64,000 nt of DNA, taken from positions 1 through 64,000 of the forward strand of contig NZ_VFIY01000016.1 of the NCBI RefSeq assembly GCF_006385175.1. The letters run 5' to 3'. Under the pieces are notes generated by a model. The model ran no database searches. It worked only from the letters and a program-made list of their open reading frames with translations, and was not told the origin of the DNA. Of the stretch, positions 43,788-53,183 are shown piece by piece. The position numbers and the translations under genes are program-made. The first letter of the stretch is position 1. Every line of letters starts with the position of its first letter. The DNA is from Emcibacter nanhaiensis. Lineage in GTDB: Bacteria > Pseudomonadota > Alphaproteobacteria > Sphingomonadales > Emcibacteraceae.

Positions 43788-46097
43788 CTAGAATTCATAT
43801 CCCAGTGTTGCACCGAAGGTCCGCGGCGGCGCCAGGAAGCCGGCGTTGGTCCGGGAACTGTTCAGGATGAAGGTGCCGACATAAATGGTCTCATCGGTCA
43901 GGTTGCGGCCCCACAGATTGACCGACCAGCCATTATCTGAACTGAAGCGGACGTTGGCATCAATGGTGGTCACGTCATCCTGGGCCAGGGCGTCGTGGTT
44001 GAACTGGGTGAAATAGACCTGGTCCTTATAGGACACGGCGACAGTTCCTTCCGCCAGCCAGCCGGTGTCCGAAATTTCATGGTCCACGGTCACCGCCAGA
44101 CGGCCTGACCATTTGGGGGACTGCACCAGGCGGTTGCCTGCAAGCTGCTGTGACAGGTCCACACCCGCATCAATCAGCCCCAGCTGCTGGAATACTGTAT
44201 CAAACGGATCAGTGGTGACATAATCATCAAAGGTGGCGTCCAGATAGGTGGCGGAGCCGTCGATGCGGATATGTTCGCTGGCCAGCCAGGTGAACTCCAT
44301 TTCCATACCCTTGATTTCAGCCGATGCCGCATTTTCATAGACCAGCGTGAAGCCGCTGGTGCCGGCGGGGACGCTGCGTCCCTGCTGCAGGTCGGTGAAG
44401 TCATAGTAGAAGGCGGCAGCGTTAAACCGCAGCCGGCGATCCATGAACATCCCTTTCAGGCCGATTTCGTAGGCATCCACGATTTCCGGATCCAGCACGG
44501 GCGTGGTCTGGCCGGTCAGGAAAATACCGCTTTTGAACCCTTTGGAATATCCGGCATAGACGAGGACCTCGTCATTTGCCCGCCATTCGAGACGGACGTT
44601 CGGCGTGAATTTCTCAAAGCTCTTTTCGTCCTGGAAGGTGAGCACCGGCGCGCCGGGCGCGGTCCAGCGGTCGGTATCGCCTTCTTTCTTTTCATAGCTG
44701 TAACGGGCGCCCACATTCACGCTGAGAGTGTCCGTCAGGTCATAGATGGCGTTCCCGAACAGGGCATAGGCGTTGGTTTTGCTGGTGCCCCGGAAATTGA
44801 AGCAGAGCAGCTCAGGGTCTGCACCGACAATCTGGTCGGACACATTGTCGTCAAAGCCACAACCGCTCAGTACCGGCGTACTATCGGCCACGAACTGCGG
44901 CACCAGCGGAATGTCAAGCCGGTTGTCTGAATCAAGTTTTTCGTAATAGTAATAGGCGCCGATCAGGCCACGCAGGCGGTCTGATTCAAAATTAAGGCGC
45001 AGTTCCTCGCTGAACTGGTCGCTTTCATAGCTTTCCGACCAGATGTAGAAATCGACTTCGGTCATATCGAAGTCAGCCTGCGGAATTTTCTCAAAGGTCT
45101 GGTAGTTCGACAGCGAGGTGAGCGAGAAAGTCTCATCAATGTCCCAATTGAGTTCCGCACTGAAGGAATCCTGGCTCCGCTTGTTCTGCAGGTTCACGTT
45201 GGAGTAAATATCACGCGGATCGGTTGCCCTGGTCCCGGCGGTTGGCTGGGGTTCCAGCGCCGGCAGCGGCGCAGGATCATAGGAGGGGCCGCGGAATTTG
45301 GGAATATAGTTCCGGTCGTCCTCTTCATGATGCTCGGCGGCGAGCCGCAGGCTGACATCTTCGGTCGGTTCCCACAGCAATTGGCCGCGCAGGGACAGCT
45401 GGTCGGCATCATCGATATCGCTGCCGTCGACCAGGTTGGTGCCGTATCCGCCGCGATTGGTGTATCGCACAGCGGCGCGGGCCATCAGGGTGTCGGACAG
45501 GGCGCCGCCAACGGCGCCTTCGAATTTGATCAGGTCGTAATTGCCGCCGGTCAGACGGGCGTAACCGGTCGTTTCCGGGGTCGGTTTATAGGAAATGACG
45601 TTGACGGACCCGCCGGTGGCGTTTCGGCCGTACAGGGTGCCCTGCGGGCCGCGCAGGACCTCGATACGTTCAATATCGAACAGCGAACCGAACTGGGCTG
45701 ACGGCTGACCGATGACGACACCGTCAAGATGGACGGCGACGGACGGGTCACCGCCGACGAAGGGGTTGTCGGTACCAACGCCGCGCACCATGATCTGGGC
45801 AAAGCCAAAGCTTTCACCGATTTGCACGCTGGGGGCGATATTCTGCAGGTCTGCAACATTGTTGAAATTGGTTTTGCTCAGCTCATCGCCGCCGATAGCC
45901 GTAATCGCCGCGGCCACACTCTGGCTGCTTTCGGTCCGTTTCTGGGCCGTAATGACAATCTCCTCGATTGCCAGTCCCGATTCTTCGGCAAACGCCGGAG
46001 CAGCGATGCCAAGGCATGTGGTGAATAGCAGGGAGCGTTTTGCGGCAGAATAAAAAGTCCCGCGCGCCCGGATGGGACGGTGGTGTAATTGTCTCAT
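43788..46097 (-). CDS. TonB-dependent outer-membrane receptor (third, distinct)
   Basis: 769-residue receptor, shorter than the two at 15-23 kb and of a different subfamily. After the signal peptide comes AIEEIVITAQKRTESSQSVA, typical of sphingomonad TonB receptors for aromatic, steroid-like or siderophore ligands. The plug has VRGVGTDNPFVGGDPSVAV and ERIEVLRGPQGTLYGRNATG. The barrel ends PRTFGATLGYEF with terminal Phe. AGGAGGA precedes the ATG. It is downstream of an AraC-family regulator gene on the same strand (212-base gap), and an SDR gene diverges from that regulator, so the three may serve one substrate. Confidence 0.92.
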   Translation of the reverse strand: MRQLHHRPIRARGTFYSAAKRSLLFTTCLGIAAPAFAEESGLAIEEIVITAQKRTESSQSVAAAITAIGGDELSKTNFNNVADLQNIAPSVQIGESFGFAQIMVRGVGTDNPFVGGDPSVAVHLDGVVIGQPSAQFGSLFDIERIEVLRGPQGTLYGRNATGGSVNVISYKPTPETTGYARLTGGNYDLIKFEGAVGGALSDTLMARAAVRYTNRGGYGTNLVDGSDIDDADQLSLRGQLLWEPTEDVSLRLAAEHHEEDDRNYIPKFRGPSYDPAPLPALEPQPTAGTRATDPRDIYSNVNLQNKRSQDSFSAELNWDIDETFSLTSLSNYQTFEKIPQADFDMTEVDFYIWSESYESDQFSEELRLNFESDRLRGLIGAYYYYEKLDSDNRLDIPLVPQFVADSTPVLSGCGFDDNVSDQIVGADPELLCFNFRGTSKTNAYALFGNAIYDLTDTLSVNVGARYSYEKKEGDTDRWTAPGAPVLTFQDEKSFEKFTPNVRLEWRANDEVLVYAGYSKGFKSGIFLTGQTTPVLDPEIVDAYEIGLKGMFMDRRLRFNAAAFYYDFTDLQQGRSVPAGTSGFTLVYENAASAEIKGMEMEFTWLASEHIRIDGSATYLDATFDDYVTTDPFDTVFQQLGLIDAGVDLSQQLAGNRLVQSPKWSGRLAVTVDHEISDTGWLAEGTVAVSYKDQVYFTQFNHDALAQDDVTTIDANVRFSSDNGWSVNLWGRNLTDETIYVGTFILNSSRTNAGFLAPPRTFGATLGYEF

Positions 46098-46152
46098 GAT
46101 TCCTCCTAGACTGGTAGATTGTTTATGAAGCTTCCCGTTTAATTGTTATGTG

Positions 46153-46174
46153 ATATAGCATATTATTGCTATAT
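46153..46174. promoter_or_regulatory. Operator-like dyad upstream of TonB receptor 3
   Basis: ATATAGCA-N6-TGCTATAT is a perfect eight-base inverted repeat 56-77 bases before the receptor ATG; another TATATAGCG follows at once. It is a candidate site for the adjacent AraC-type regulator or a metal or global repressor. Confidence 0.45.
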
Positions 46175-46309
46175 TATATAGCGTTATTTTTACGCTTGGT
46201 TTCCAAAAATACTGCATGACAAAAAAGGGGGGAATGGCGGTTGGTGCCAAAAAACTTTGCAAAAAAAAACTATTTGAAATTTATGCAAATCAAGGCTGGG
46301 GAGAGGCGC

Positions 46310-47329
46310 TCAGCCATGATTCACAGCTGGGACATCTTCCAGGTTTTGCCTGTATTCCCGCGGGCAAACCCCTGTCCATCCCTTGAAGGCGCGTGAAAAA
46401 ACCGCTGGATCTGAAAAGCCCACGGCCTCGGCAACCGAGCTGAGGGAGGTTGCCCGGCTGGTCATCATTTTGACGGCCTTGTCTCTGCGAACCAGGTCTT
46501 TGAGCTGCTGATAGGATGTTCCCTCATCCCGGAGCTTTCTGATCAAGGTCCGTTTTGTCATATGCAGGGTATCGGCAGCTTCTTCGATAACAGGAATACC
46601 GTCAGGCAGCTTTTTCTTGAGGAGTTTTTTCAGTTCATAGGAGATGCTGAAGTCGGTCTGGGGCTGGATGAACAAAACTTCCGGGCAACGCTTGATGAAT
46701 CGCTTCAGCGAGCCGGAAGTTTGGGAAATTTCACGGTCCAGGAAGTTGCGGTGGAAGCAAAACCCATGATAGTCCGCACAGAATTTGTGCTGGCCGGGAA
46801 ATAGATAGGCATATTCACCGACATGCCTTGGGGAGGGATAGTCGAAATATATCTCATGGAGCTGCAGGTTTTCTGATATCAGCCATGCGGAGAGCCGGTG
46901 CCAGGCCATCAGGTTGATTTCGGCCAGGAGATGATTTTTGTCCAGATCGGGAGTGTTCAAACGGAAGATTAGCCGGGCATAATTTCCCTGTTCCTGCAAT
47001 TCCATGCGGAATGCGTTTGTCATCATCGAATACAAACGAATTCCCGTCAGAAGCGCCTTGCCCAGGGTTGGTTCGCTGATAGCCATTTTTCCCATCATGA
47101 AAAAAGCCCCTATGGGGATCCGGTGCTCGGCCAGCCCCATGGCTTCGTCCTCGAGGCAATGCATGAGGTTCTGCACAAAAAAAGCCAGTTTATCCGTCTC
47201 GACACGCTTTCCCGGCGTATCAACCATATGGCGGTCAATGCCGGCTTTCCTCAGCATGTCCAGGGCATCGAGACCCTTGTCTTCTGCCAGGTGATAGAAC
47301 TCGCTCAGGTAGATATTGGAAGCCGTCAT
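46310..47329 (-). CDS. AraC-family transcriptional regulator
   Basis: 339 residues: an N-terminal effector domain of the Arabinose_bd type (DALDMLRKAGIDRHMVD onward) and a C-terminal AraC helix-turn-helix pair, with ADTLHMTKRTLIRKLRDEGT and the second helix SLSSVAEAVGFSDPAVFSRAFKGW-type sequence (SVAEAVGFSDPAVFSRAF, then WTGVCPREYRQ). This is the OruR/MtlR-like layout of catabolic regulators. It lies between the divergent SDR gene and TonB receptor 3; control of either is inferred from position. The effector is unknown. Confidence 0.92.
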   Translation of the reverse strand: MTASNIYLSEFYHLAEDKGLDALDMLRKAGIDRHMVDTPGKRVETDKLAFFVQNLMHCLEDEAMGLAEHRIPIGAFFMMGKMAISEPTLGKALLTGIRLYSMMTNAFRMELQEQGNYARLIFRLNTPDLDKNHLLAEINLMAWHRLSAWLISENLQLHEIYFDYPSPRHVGEYAYLFPGQHKFCADYHGFCFHRNFLDREISQTSGSLKRFIKRCPEVLFIQPQTDFSISYELKKLLKKKLPDGIPVIEEAADTLHMTKRTLIRKLRDEGTSYQQLKDLVRRDKAVKMMTSRATSLSSVAEAVGFSDPAVFSRAFKGWTGVCPREYRQNLEDVPAVNHG

Positions 47330-47512
47330 GATTTTTCACCCCTCGCTCCTGAAAGGCTTGGCCCGGACTGCAACACTATGCCGCTTTCTGTATAAAAATG
47401 TTCCCAATCACAGCATACAATATCCAAAACTTCCAATCAAAACTCAGGCTGAATATGTGTACTGTTTCTTTTGTGGCTGTTTCTGTATGATCCACACAGA
47501 AAGGAATTATAC

Positions 47513-48265
47513 ATGACCATAGCTTTGATTACCGGCGGCAGCCGCGGACTTGGGAAAAGCATGGCCCTGCACCTGGCGGACAAGGGCCATGACATTATTC
47601 TGACCTATTACAGCAAAAAGGACGAGGCGGAAGCTGTTGCCACGGAGATTGAAGGCAAAGGCCGCAAGGCTGCGGCTCTGCAGCTGGATGTTGCCGACAG
47701 CGGAACATTTCCTGCTTTTGCAGAAACCGTGAGCACTCTGCTCCAGGAAAACTGGAACCGATCTGATTTTGATTTTCTGGTCAATAATGCCGGCATCGGC
47801 ATCAACGCCCCGATTATGGAGATGACCGAAGAACAGTTCGACCAGCTGACGAACATCCATCTCAAGGCGGCGTTTTTCCTGTCCCAGAAGCTGCTTCCCC
47901 TGATGATAGACGGGGGCCGGATCATCAATATCTCGTCCGGACTGGTTCGTTTCTCGCTGCCGGGCTATGCCGCCTACGGGGCATTGAAGGGAGCTATCGA
48001 CGTGCTCAGCCGCTATATGGCCAAGGAACTGGGGCCGCGTGGAATCACCGTTAATGCGCTGGCGCCCGGCGCCATCGAGACCGACTTCGGCGGCGGGGTG
48101 GTACGCGATAATCCGGAGATCAACCAGTTTGTCGCCGACAACACCGCCCTGGGACGGGCGGGGCTGCCGGACGATATCGGCGGGGCGGTGGCGCTTCTGC
48201 TGTCGCCGGAAGCGGGCTGGATCACCGGCCAGCGGATTGAATTTTCCGGCGGGCAGTTCCTGTAG
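47513..48265 (+). CDS. Short-chain dehydrogenase/reductase
   Basis: 250 residues from ATG 47513, preceded by AAAGGAATT; 14 open codons upstream are not family-like. Cofactor motif ALITGGSRGLGKS (TGxxxGxG), NNAG at 91-94, Ser near 141-142 and the catalytic pair Tyr155-x3-Lys159 in GYAAYGALKGA are all present, and PGAIETDFGG and the ending GQRIEFSGGQFL follow the classical SDR pattern. The lack of an acidic residue after strand 2 (ILTYYSKKDEA) suggests NADPH preference. Substrate unknown; divergent from the AraC gene. Confidence 0.92.
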   Translation: MTIALITGGSRGLGKSMALHLADKGHDIILTYYSKKDEAEAVATEIEGKGRKAAALQLDVADSGTFPAFAETVSTLLQENWNRSDFDFLVNNAGIGINAPIMEMTEEQFDQLTNIHLKAAFFLSQKLLPLMIDGGRIINISSGLVRFSLPGYAAYGALKGAIDVLSRYMAKELGPRGITVNALAPGAIETDFGGGVVRDNPEINQFVADNTALGRAGLPDDIGGAVALLLSPEAGWITGQRIEFSGGQFL

Positions 48266-48306
48266 CGACCAGGTGCGGGATCTGATCCTGATAGGCTAAG
48301 GCGTGG

Positions 48307-49827
48307 TCACATCGCCCGCACGCTTTCCAGAAATTCTGTCACTCTCTTCTGCAGATCATCGGAATTATGTGACAGGTCCTGTGCGACTTCCAGCATCCGG
48401 CTGGAGGACTGGCCCGTTTCATTCGCGGCTTTTTGGACATCGGCAATATTCCGGGCGACTCCACTTGTTGCCGCAGTTTGTTCTTCAACCGCGCCGGAAA
48501 TCGCGGTACTGATTTCGCTGATGGTGGCGATCGTGCCTGCAATCTGCTTGATGGCTTCCGCCGTTGTCTGGCTGATGTCCTGAATGCCGCTGATCTGCTG
48601 CTCGATCTCGCTGGTTGCTTTTGCCGTCTCGGTCGCCAGGGTTTTCACTTCCGCTGCAACCACGGCAAATCCCTTGCCGGCTTCCCCGGCGCGGGCCGCT
48701 TCGATGGTCGCATTGAGGGAGAGCAGTTTGGTCTGATCGGCAATGCTGGAAATCAGGGAGGTTACCTGTCCGATTTTCGAGGCCGCATCAACCAGGCTGT
48801 TGACAAGCTGTTCCGACTTCTGGGCTTCCTGCACGGCGTCATCGACAATCCTGGTGGAATGGGCGACCTGGCCGGAAATCTCGTTGACCGAAGCTGACAG
48901 TTCCTCTGTCGTTGTCGCGACTGACGTGGACTGGGTATCGGTTTGTTTTGCCGCGGCGGCAAGATTTTGCGCCGTTGTTTCCATTTCTGATGCCGAAGAG
49001 GCCACAGTCTGCACCAGGGACTGGACATTGGTCTCGAAATCATCCGCCAGCTTTACGTTTTTGGTTACAACACTCCAGGCCACCATGGCTGCCACATAGT
49101 TGCCTTCGCCATCGATGATTGCCGAGGCGTTGAGGTCGAGGGTTTCATCACCCAGTCTGATTTTTGTCCGATAGGGGAGATTGTTCGGATCGGCCAGCAA
49201 CTTGCGCTGATGCCCGGGGTTTTTATGGAATATGTCAATACAGGTGCCAAGCATATCATCTGCCTTGACCGGCAGCAGATGTTCCAGGGAGCGAAGGGTC
49301 TTGATGCTGGTTTCATTCAGGTAGGTCAGGACCAGGGTCTCGGGGTCGCACATCATGACATTGACCGGCATAAAGTCGGCCATTCGCCTGATGCGCTCAC
49401 TTTCCTTGTGCATCAGGACTTCCTCTGTTCTGTTGGTAGCAAATTTGACGACCTTGTAAGGAGAGCCGTTCTGGTCCAGAATCGGATTGTAGCAGGCCTG
49501 AATCCAGACTTCCTTGTTGTTGCCAATTCTCATGACTTCGGCAGAATGGCTTTCGCCCCGTCTCAGCCGGTTCCAAAGTTCCTTGTACTCGGCGCTGTCC
49601 CTGATTGCCGGAGGTACGAACAGGCTATGTTGCCGGCCCTTTATTTCCTCCAGCCGATAACCCATTGTTTTCAGGAAGTTATCGTTTGCTGTGATAATTG
49701 TGCCGTCGAGATCGAATTCGATGATCGACTGTGAACGGTCGAGCGCGGCCAGTTTTGCGGCCATTTCATCATAGTCATCATTCGCGGAGGAGGGAAGGTA
49801 AGGGTCAGATAAAGTCGGCATTGACAT
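48307..49827 (-). CDS. Soluble PAS-domain methyl-accepting chemotaxis protein
   Basis: 506 residues if started at [10 protein letters not shown]; a 27-codon upstream extension is possible. Two PAS domains come first ([20 protein letters not shown], ... [20 protein letters not shown], then [20 protein letters not shown]), followed by the signalling domain with the hairpin-tip sequence [22 protein letters not shown]. No membrane helix is seen, so it is a cytoplasmic receptor, perhaps sensing redox or energy state like Aer-type PAS receptors. No cheA/cheW are in this window; the signal goes to an unlinked array. Confidence 0.9.
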   Translation of the reverse strand: MSMPTLSDPYLPSSANDDYDEMAAKLAALDRSQSIIEFDLDGTIITANDNFLKTMGYRLEEIKGRQHSLFVPPAIRDSAEYKELWNRLRRGESHSAEVMRIGNNKEVWIQACYNPILDQNGSPYKVVKFATNRTEEVLMHKESERIRRMADFMPVNVMMCDPETLVLTYLNETSIKTLRSLEHLLPVKADDMLGTCIDIFHKNPGHQRKLLADPNNLPYRTKIRLGDETLDLNASAIIDGEGNYVAAMVAWSVVTKNVKLADDFETNVQSLVQTVASSASEMETTAQNLAAAAKQTDTQSTSVATTTEELSASVNEISGQVAHSTRIVDDAVQEAQKSEQLVNSLVDAASKIGQVTSLISSIADQTKLLSLNATIEAARAGEAGKGFAVVAAEVKTLATETAKATSEIEQQISGIQDISQTTAEAIKQIAGTIATISEISTAISGAVEEQTAATSGVARNIADVQKAANETGQSSSRMLEVAQDLSHNSDDLQKRVTEFLESVRAM

Positions 49828-50201
49828 AGGTAAAAATTCTCTCGGTCTTCTGTGGTCTCTGTTCAGATACGGGAAAACAGGAAGCCAGCCCGCAGTCCTA
49901 TTTTCCAATTTATATATGTAGAATAAAGTCTGGAATTACTAAAAAAGTATAAACAAGCGACTGGAAAAAACGGATTTGCAGAGGGCAAGGGGAGCCCCGG
50001 GTCGTTTCGGTTCCCGGAATTTCCCTGCTTTTTGAGCTGCGCAATGAATCTCCCCTGCTACGCGGTGCCTTGCCAGCTTCTTGACTTGATTTACGAAATT
50101 CCCCTGTGCACGGAATGATGTATACTCCTACGGCGAAAGTCTAATTGTCCCGTGATTGTCCCGGGATAGACTTGGAACCAGAGGATAACGGGGAGCCTTT
50201 C
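49828..50201. other. Intergenic region between chemoreceptor and DUF294 gene
   Basis: About 370 bases without a gene. It must hold divergent promoters. TATACT at 50121-50126 could be a -10 for the downstream gene, but no matching -35 is evident. GAGGATAACGGGGAG just before 50202 provides the ribosome-binding site. No RNA gene or terminator was recognised. Confidence 0.5.
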
Positions 50202-52088
50202 ATGACGGCGGAGCTGGCGGATATCATCAATTTCCTGGCGGAGCATCATCCCTTTCGGGAAATGCCCGAGGACCTGCTGCCGGCCGTTGCCCGCAAAATC
50301 AGCATTTCTTATGCCCGCCGGGGCAGCACCATTCTCACGCCCGGCCAGAAAAACACCAGCCTCTATATGATTCGCAAGGGGGCGGTGGAGCTTCATGAAG
50401 GGGGAATCAATTTCACCGCCCGGCTGGGGGAGGGCAGTTTCTTCGGCTATCCCTCCCTGTTTCGCGACGGCATCATCCGCAACGGCGTGACCGCCATTGA
50501 AGACAGCCTGATCTATGCTCTGCCTGAAGAGGAATTCAAGAGCCTGCTGGCGAAGTACAAGGCTTTCATGACATTTTTCGCCACCAACGAAACGGACCGG
50601 CTGCGTCACGCCCTGGAGGATGCCAAACGCCGGGGGCTGCAGGGCCAGTTGACCGACGGGGAAATCCAGTTCCTCGGTCTCAAGCTGAAGGACCTGATCC
50701 GGAAGGAACCCGTCACCGTGTCGCCCGACACATCAATCCAGCAGGCGACCCAGGTGATGACCGCTCGCAAGGTCTCCACCGTTCTGGTGATTGAAGAGGG
50801 TAAATTGTCAGGAATTTTCACCGACAAGGATTTGCGCCGCCGGGTCGTGGCCACAGGCCACGATATTTCGGACCGGGTGCAGAATGTCATGACGTCGGCG
50901 CCGCAAACCCTGTCGCCTGATACCCCGGCCATCCAGGCCCTGCTGGCGATGATGCAGCATCATTTTCATCATGTGCCGGTGGTCGAGGAAAGCGGCAAAG
51001 TGCGTGGCCTGGTCAGTGCCAGCGACATCCTCAACCGACTGTCGTCCAACGCGGTCTATAACGCGGCCCGGATCGAGAAAGCGGAAGACGTGGCAGCGGT
51101 GATCGAGACGGTCAAGTCGGTGCCGGACATCGTGCTGAGCCTGATGAAGACCGGGGTCAGCGCCGATATGACCGGCCATGTGGTTTCCTCCATCGGCGAG
51201 GCCGCGCACCGGAAACTGCTGGAACTGGCGGAAAAAGAACTTGGCCCGCCGCCGGTGCCCTATGCCCTGCTGGCGTTCGGGTCGCTGGCCCGCTGCGACC
51301 AGACCGCCCTGTCGGATCAGGACAACGGTTTCGTGTTGTCCGACGACTATGTGGAAGAGGAGCATGGCGACTATTTCAAAAAACTGGCCGAGAGAATGTG
51401 CGCCGACCTTGACGCGGCCGGTTATGTCTTTTGCGGCGGCAATATTATGGCCAGCAATGACGACTTGCGGATTCCCCTGTCGGACTGGAAAAAAACTTTC
51501 GACAGATGGTTCAGCGAACCGGAGCCCAAGGCGGTGATGCATGCCACTATTTTTTTCGACCTGCGCGGTATTTACGGCGACATGTCGCTGGTGGAACAGC
51601 TCCGCGCCCATATCACCGAGCAGGCGCCGAAAAGCCGGATTTTCCTCGCCCATCTGACCGAGAACGCCCGCCAGTCCCATGTGCCGCTGGGCTTTTTCCG
51701 GCGCTTCACCCTGATGCGCAACAAGGAACATGCCGATCAGTTTGACATCAAGAAACAGGGGGTGGTGCCGATCCAGGATGTTACCCGCACCCATGCCCTG
51801 GCCCACGGTATCGAGGAGGTGAATGTCCTGGAACGGCTGGCCCGGCTGAAGGAGAAAAAAGTACTGATGCCCGAGGATGCCGACAACCTGCGCGACGCCT
51901 ATGAATTTATCGCCGAGGTGCGCTTCCGCCACCAGGCGCGGCAGATCAAGCGGGGCGACAAGGCCGACAATTACGTCAATCCGGAGGAGCTGTCGGCGCT
52001 GGAGCGGGAACATTTGCGGGATGCTTTCGAGATCGTACGCCGGGCACAGGACCGGCTGTCCCGGGATTATGGCGGCGGTGTCTACTGA
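50202..52088 (+). CDS. cNMP-binding / CBS / DUF294 nucleotidyltransferase-like regulator
   Basis: 628 residues from ATG 50202, chosen because GGGGAG is seven bases upstream; 19 earlier codons are open. Domains in order: cyclic-nucleotide-binding barrel (LLPAVARKISISYARRGST, LGEGSFFGYPSLF), a CBS pair (IQQATQVMTARKVSTVLVIE, ALLAMMQHHFHHVPVVEESG), a DUF294 nucleotidyltransferase-like domain (LAFGSLARCDQTALSDQDNG, with the GS...DxD-type pattern), and a DUF294 C-terminal helical region. Similar proteins sit beside acetate-transporter genes in many proteobacteria and probably act as energy or nucleotide sensors. The stop overlaps the next gene's start. Confidence 0.88.
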   Translation: MTAELADIINFLAEHHPFREMPEDLLPAVARKISISYARRGSTILTPGQKNTSLYMIRKGAVELHEGGINFTARLGEGSFFGYPSLFRDGIIRNGVTAIEDSLIYALPEEEFKSLLAKYKAFMTFFATNETDRLRHALEDAKRRGLQGQLTDGEIQFLGLKLKDLIRKEPVTVSPDTSIQQATQVMTARKVSTVLVIEEGKLSGIFTDKDLRRRVVATGHDISDRVQNVMTSAPQTLSPDTPAIQALLAMMQHHFHHVPVVEESGKVRGLVSASDILNRLSSNAVYNAARIEKAEDVAAVIETVKSVPDIVLSLMKTGVSADMTGHVVSSIGEAAHRKLLELAEKELGPPPVPYALLAFGSLARCDQTALSDQDNGFVLSDDYVEEEHGDYFKKLAERMCADLDAAGYVFCGGNIMASNDDLRIPLSDWKKTFDRWFSEPEPKAVMHATIFFDLRGIYGDMSLVEQLRAHITEQAPKSRIFLAHLTENARQSHVPLGFFRRFTLMRNKEHADQFDIKKQGVVPIQDVTRTHALAHGIEEVNVLERLARLKEKKVLMPEDADNLRDAYEFIAEVRFRHQARQIKRGDKADNYVNPEELSALEREHLRDAFEIVRRAQDRLSRDYGGGVY

Positions 52089-52774
52089 TGATCCGGCAAT
52101 GGATTTACCGGTTTCGGCGCGGCCGCGCCCTGAAAAAGGTCCAGGATCCGGACCTGCGAGACTATCTGGAGGCGCCGGTCATGCCGGAAAATACACCGGC
52201 AGAGGACGTGGAATTCCTGGCCCTTGATTTCGAGACCACCGGCCTGGAAAAAGGCCGCGACCAGTTGCTGAGCGTTGGTTATGTGGTTGTCCGCGGCCTG
52301 CAGGCTGACCTGTCCACCATGGTACATTTCCTGATCCGGCCGGAGATGGCCGTGCCCGGCGAAAGCGCTGTGATTCACCAGATCACCGATGATGAGGTGA
52401 TGGCGGCGGGATTGTCCCGGGAACAGGCGCTCCGCAAGATCGTCAAGGCCCTGAAGGGAAGGGTCCTGGTGGCCCATAAAAGCGATATTGAACGCCACTT
52501 CCTGGCGGAAACCTGCCGGGATATCTTTGCGGCTGAATTTTTCTGCCAGTCCGTCGACACTCTGCAAATTGAATATCGCAAACGCAAAAGGTCTGACAAA
52601 CCCATCAAAAGCGGCGACCTCCGCCTGTGGAAAATCCGAGAAGACTATGGCCTTCCGGCCTACAAGGCCCATCATGCGGCGATTGATGCCCTGGCCTGTG
52701 CCGAACTTCTTCTGGCGCAGATTTCCCATATGGGAGAAGGCGTTACCCTCGGGGACCTGGCCCCCCTCTACTAG
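52088..52774 (+). CDS. DnaQ-like 3'-5' exonuclease
   Basis: 228-residue DEDDh exonuclease. Motif ExoI is LALDFETTGLEKGRD; ExoII lies in HQITDDEVMAAG/AHKSDIERHFLAE; ExoIII is AHHAAIDALACAELL with His and Asp. It lacks polymerase III core-binding features and is a stand-alone nuclease resembling DNA polymerase III epsilon. The ATG overlaps the DUF294 stop (TGATG), so the pair are translationally coupled. The association with DUF294 and acetate transport recurs in other genomes, but the mechanistic reason is unclear. Confidence 0.88.
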   Translation: MIRQWIYRFRRGRALKKVQDPDLRDYLEAPVMPENTPAEDVEFLALDFETTGLEKGRDQLLSVGYVVVRGLQADLSTMVHFLIRPEMAVPGESAVIHQITDDEVMAAGLSREQALRKIVKALKGRVLVAHKSDIERHFLAETCRDIFAAEFFCQSVDTLQIEYRKRKRSDKPIKSGDLRLWKIREDYGLPAYKAHHAAIDALACAELLLAQISHMGEGVTLGDLAPLY

Positions 52775-52797
52775 TGGCGGCCCGCTCGCCGGCGTCT

Positions 52798-52811
52798 ACG
52801 ACTAAAGTCGT
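52798..52811. promoter_or_regulatory. Candidate CrbR-type operator for the acetate transporter operon
   Basis: ACGACT-AA-AGTCGT is a perfect 14-base dyad centred about 76 bases before the DUF4212 ATG. A related GTCGTACGAC dyad lies about 75 bases before the acs ATG (61640-61649). Binding by the response regulator at 58925 is inferred. Confidence 0.5.
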
Positions 52812-52835
52812 CTATCAGGCCACAGACCTTCCTTG

Positions 52836-52877
52836 ATATCCTCCTATTGTCCTGAAATCTAACAATAGGGAGGATAT
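52836..52877 (+). promoter_or_regulatory. Hairpin that sequesters the ribosome-binding site of the transporter operon
   Basis: ATATCCTCCTATTGT (52836-52850) pairs with ACAATAGGGAGGATAT (52862-52877) over 15 pairs with a single bulged G and an 11-base loop. The GGGAGGA Shine-Dalgarno of the DUF4212 gene, whose ATG is at 52881, is entirely inside the 3' arm. There is no T run, so it is not a terminator. It is a possible translational switch or RNA thermometer, or a target for a small RNA or protein. Confidence 0.7.
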
Positions 52878-52880
52878 AGC

Positions 52881-53171
52881 ATGACCCCACCTGACAATGC
52901 AGGCTCAGGTTCTGCAGAAAAACAACGCGATACGGCAGGCTATTGGAAAGCCAACATCAGTCTGCTTCTTAAATTACTTGTAATCTGGTTTATCGTCTCC
53001 TTCGGAGCGGGCATCCTGTTTGTGGATGCACTGAACAGCATAGAATTCTTCGGCTTCAAGCTGGGATTCTGGTTCGCCCAGCAGGGTTCGATTTACGTCT
53101 TTGTCATCCTGATCTTTGTCTACACAAAACTGATGAAAGATCTCGATGCCAAATACGGTGTGGATAAGTAG
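52881..53171 (+). CDS. DUF4212 protein, small subunit of a sodium:solute symporter
   Basis: 96 residues. After a hydrophilic start, YWKANISLLLKLLVIWFIVS and a second helix (FWFAQQGSIYVFVILIFVYT) give a two-helix membrane protein ending in a charged tail (LMKDLDAKYGVDK). DUF4212 proteins pair with the VC_2705-type symporter encoded 12 bases downstream, and FKLGFWFAQQ is the family signature. The gene's ribosome-binding site is buried in the hairpin described just upstream. Confidence 0.9.
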   Translation: MTPPDNAGSGSAEKQRDTAGYWKANISLLLKLLVIWFIVSFGAGILFVDALNSIEFFGFKLGFWFAQQGSIYVFVILIFVYTKLMKDLDAKYGVDK

Positions 53172-53183
53172 GGGAGACGAAAA

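Noticed and set aside
43627-43794. 56-codon plus-strand ORF after tRNA-Thr
   Set aside because: It reads straight through the receptor terminator hairpin and into the receptor stop; no ribosome-binding site.
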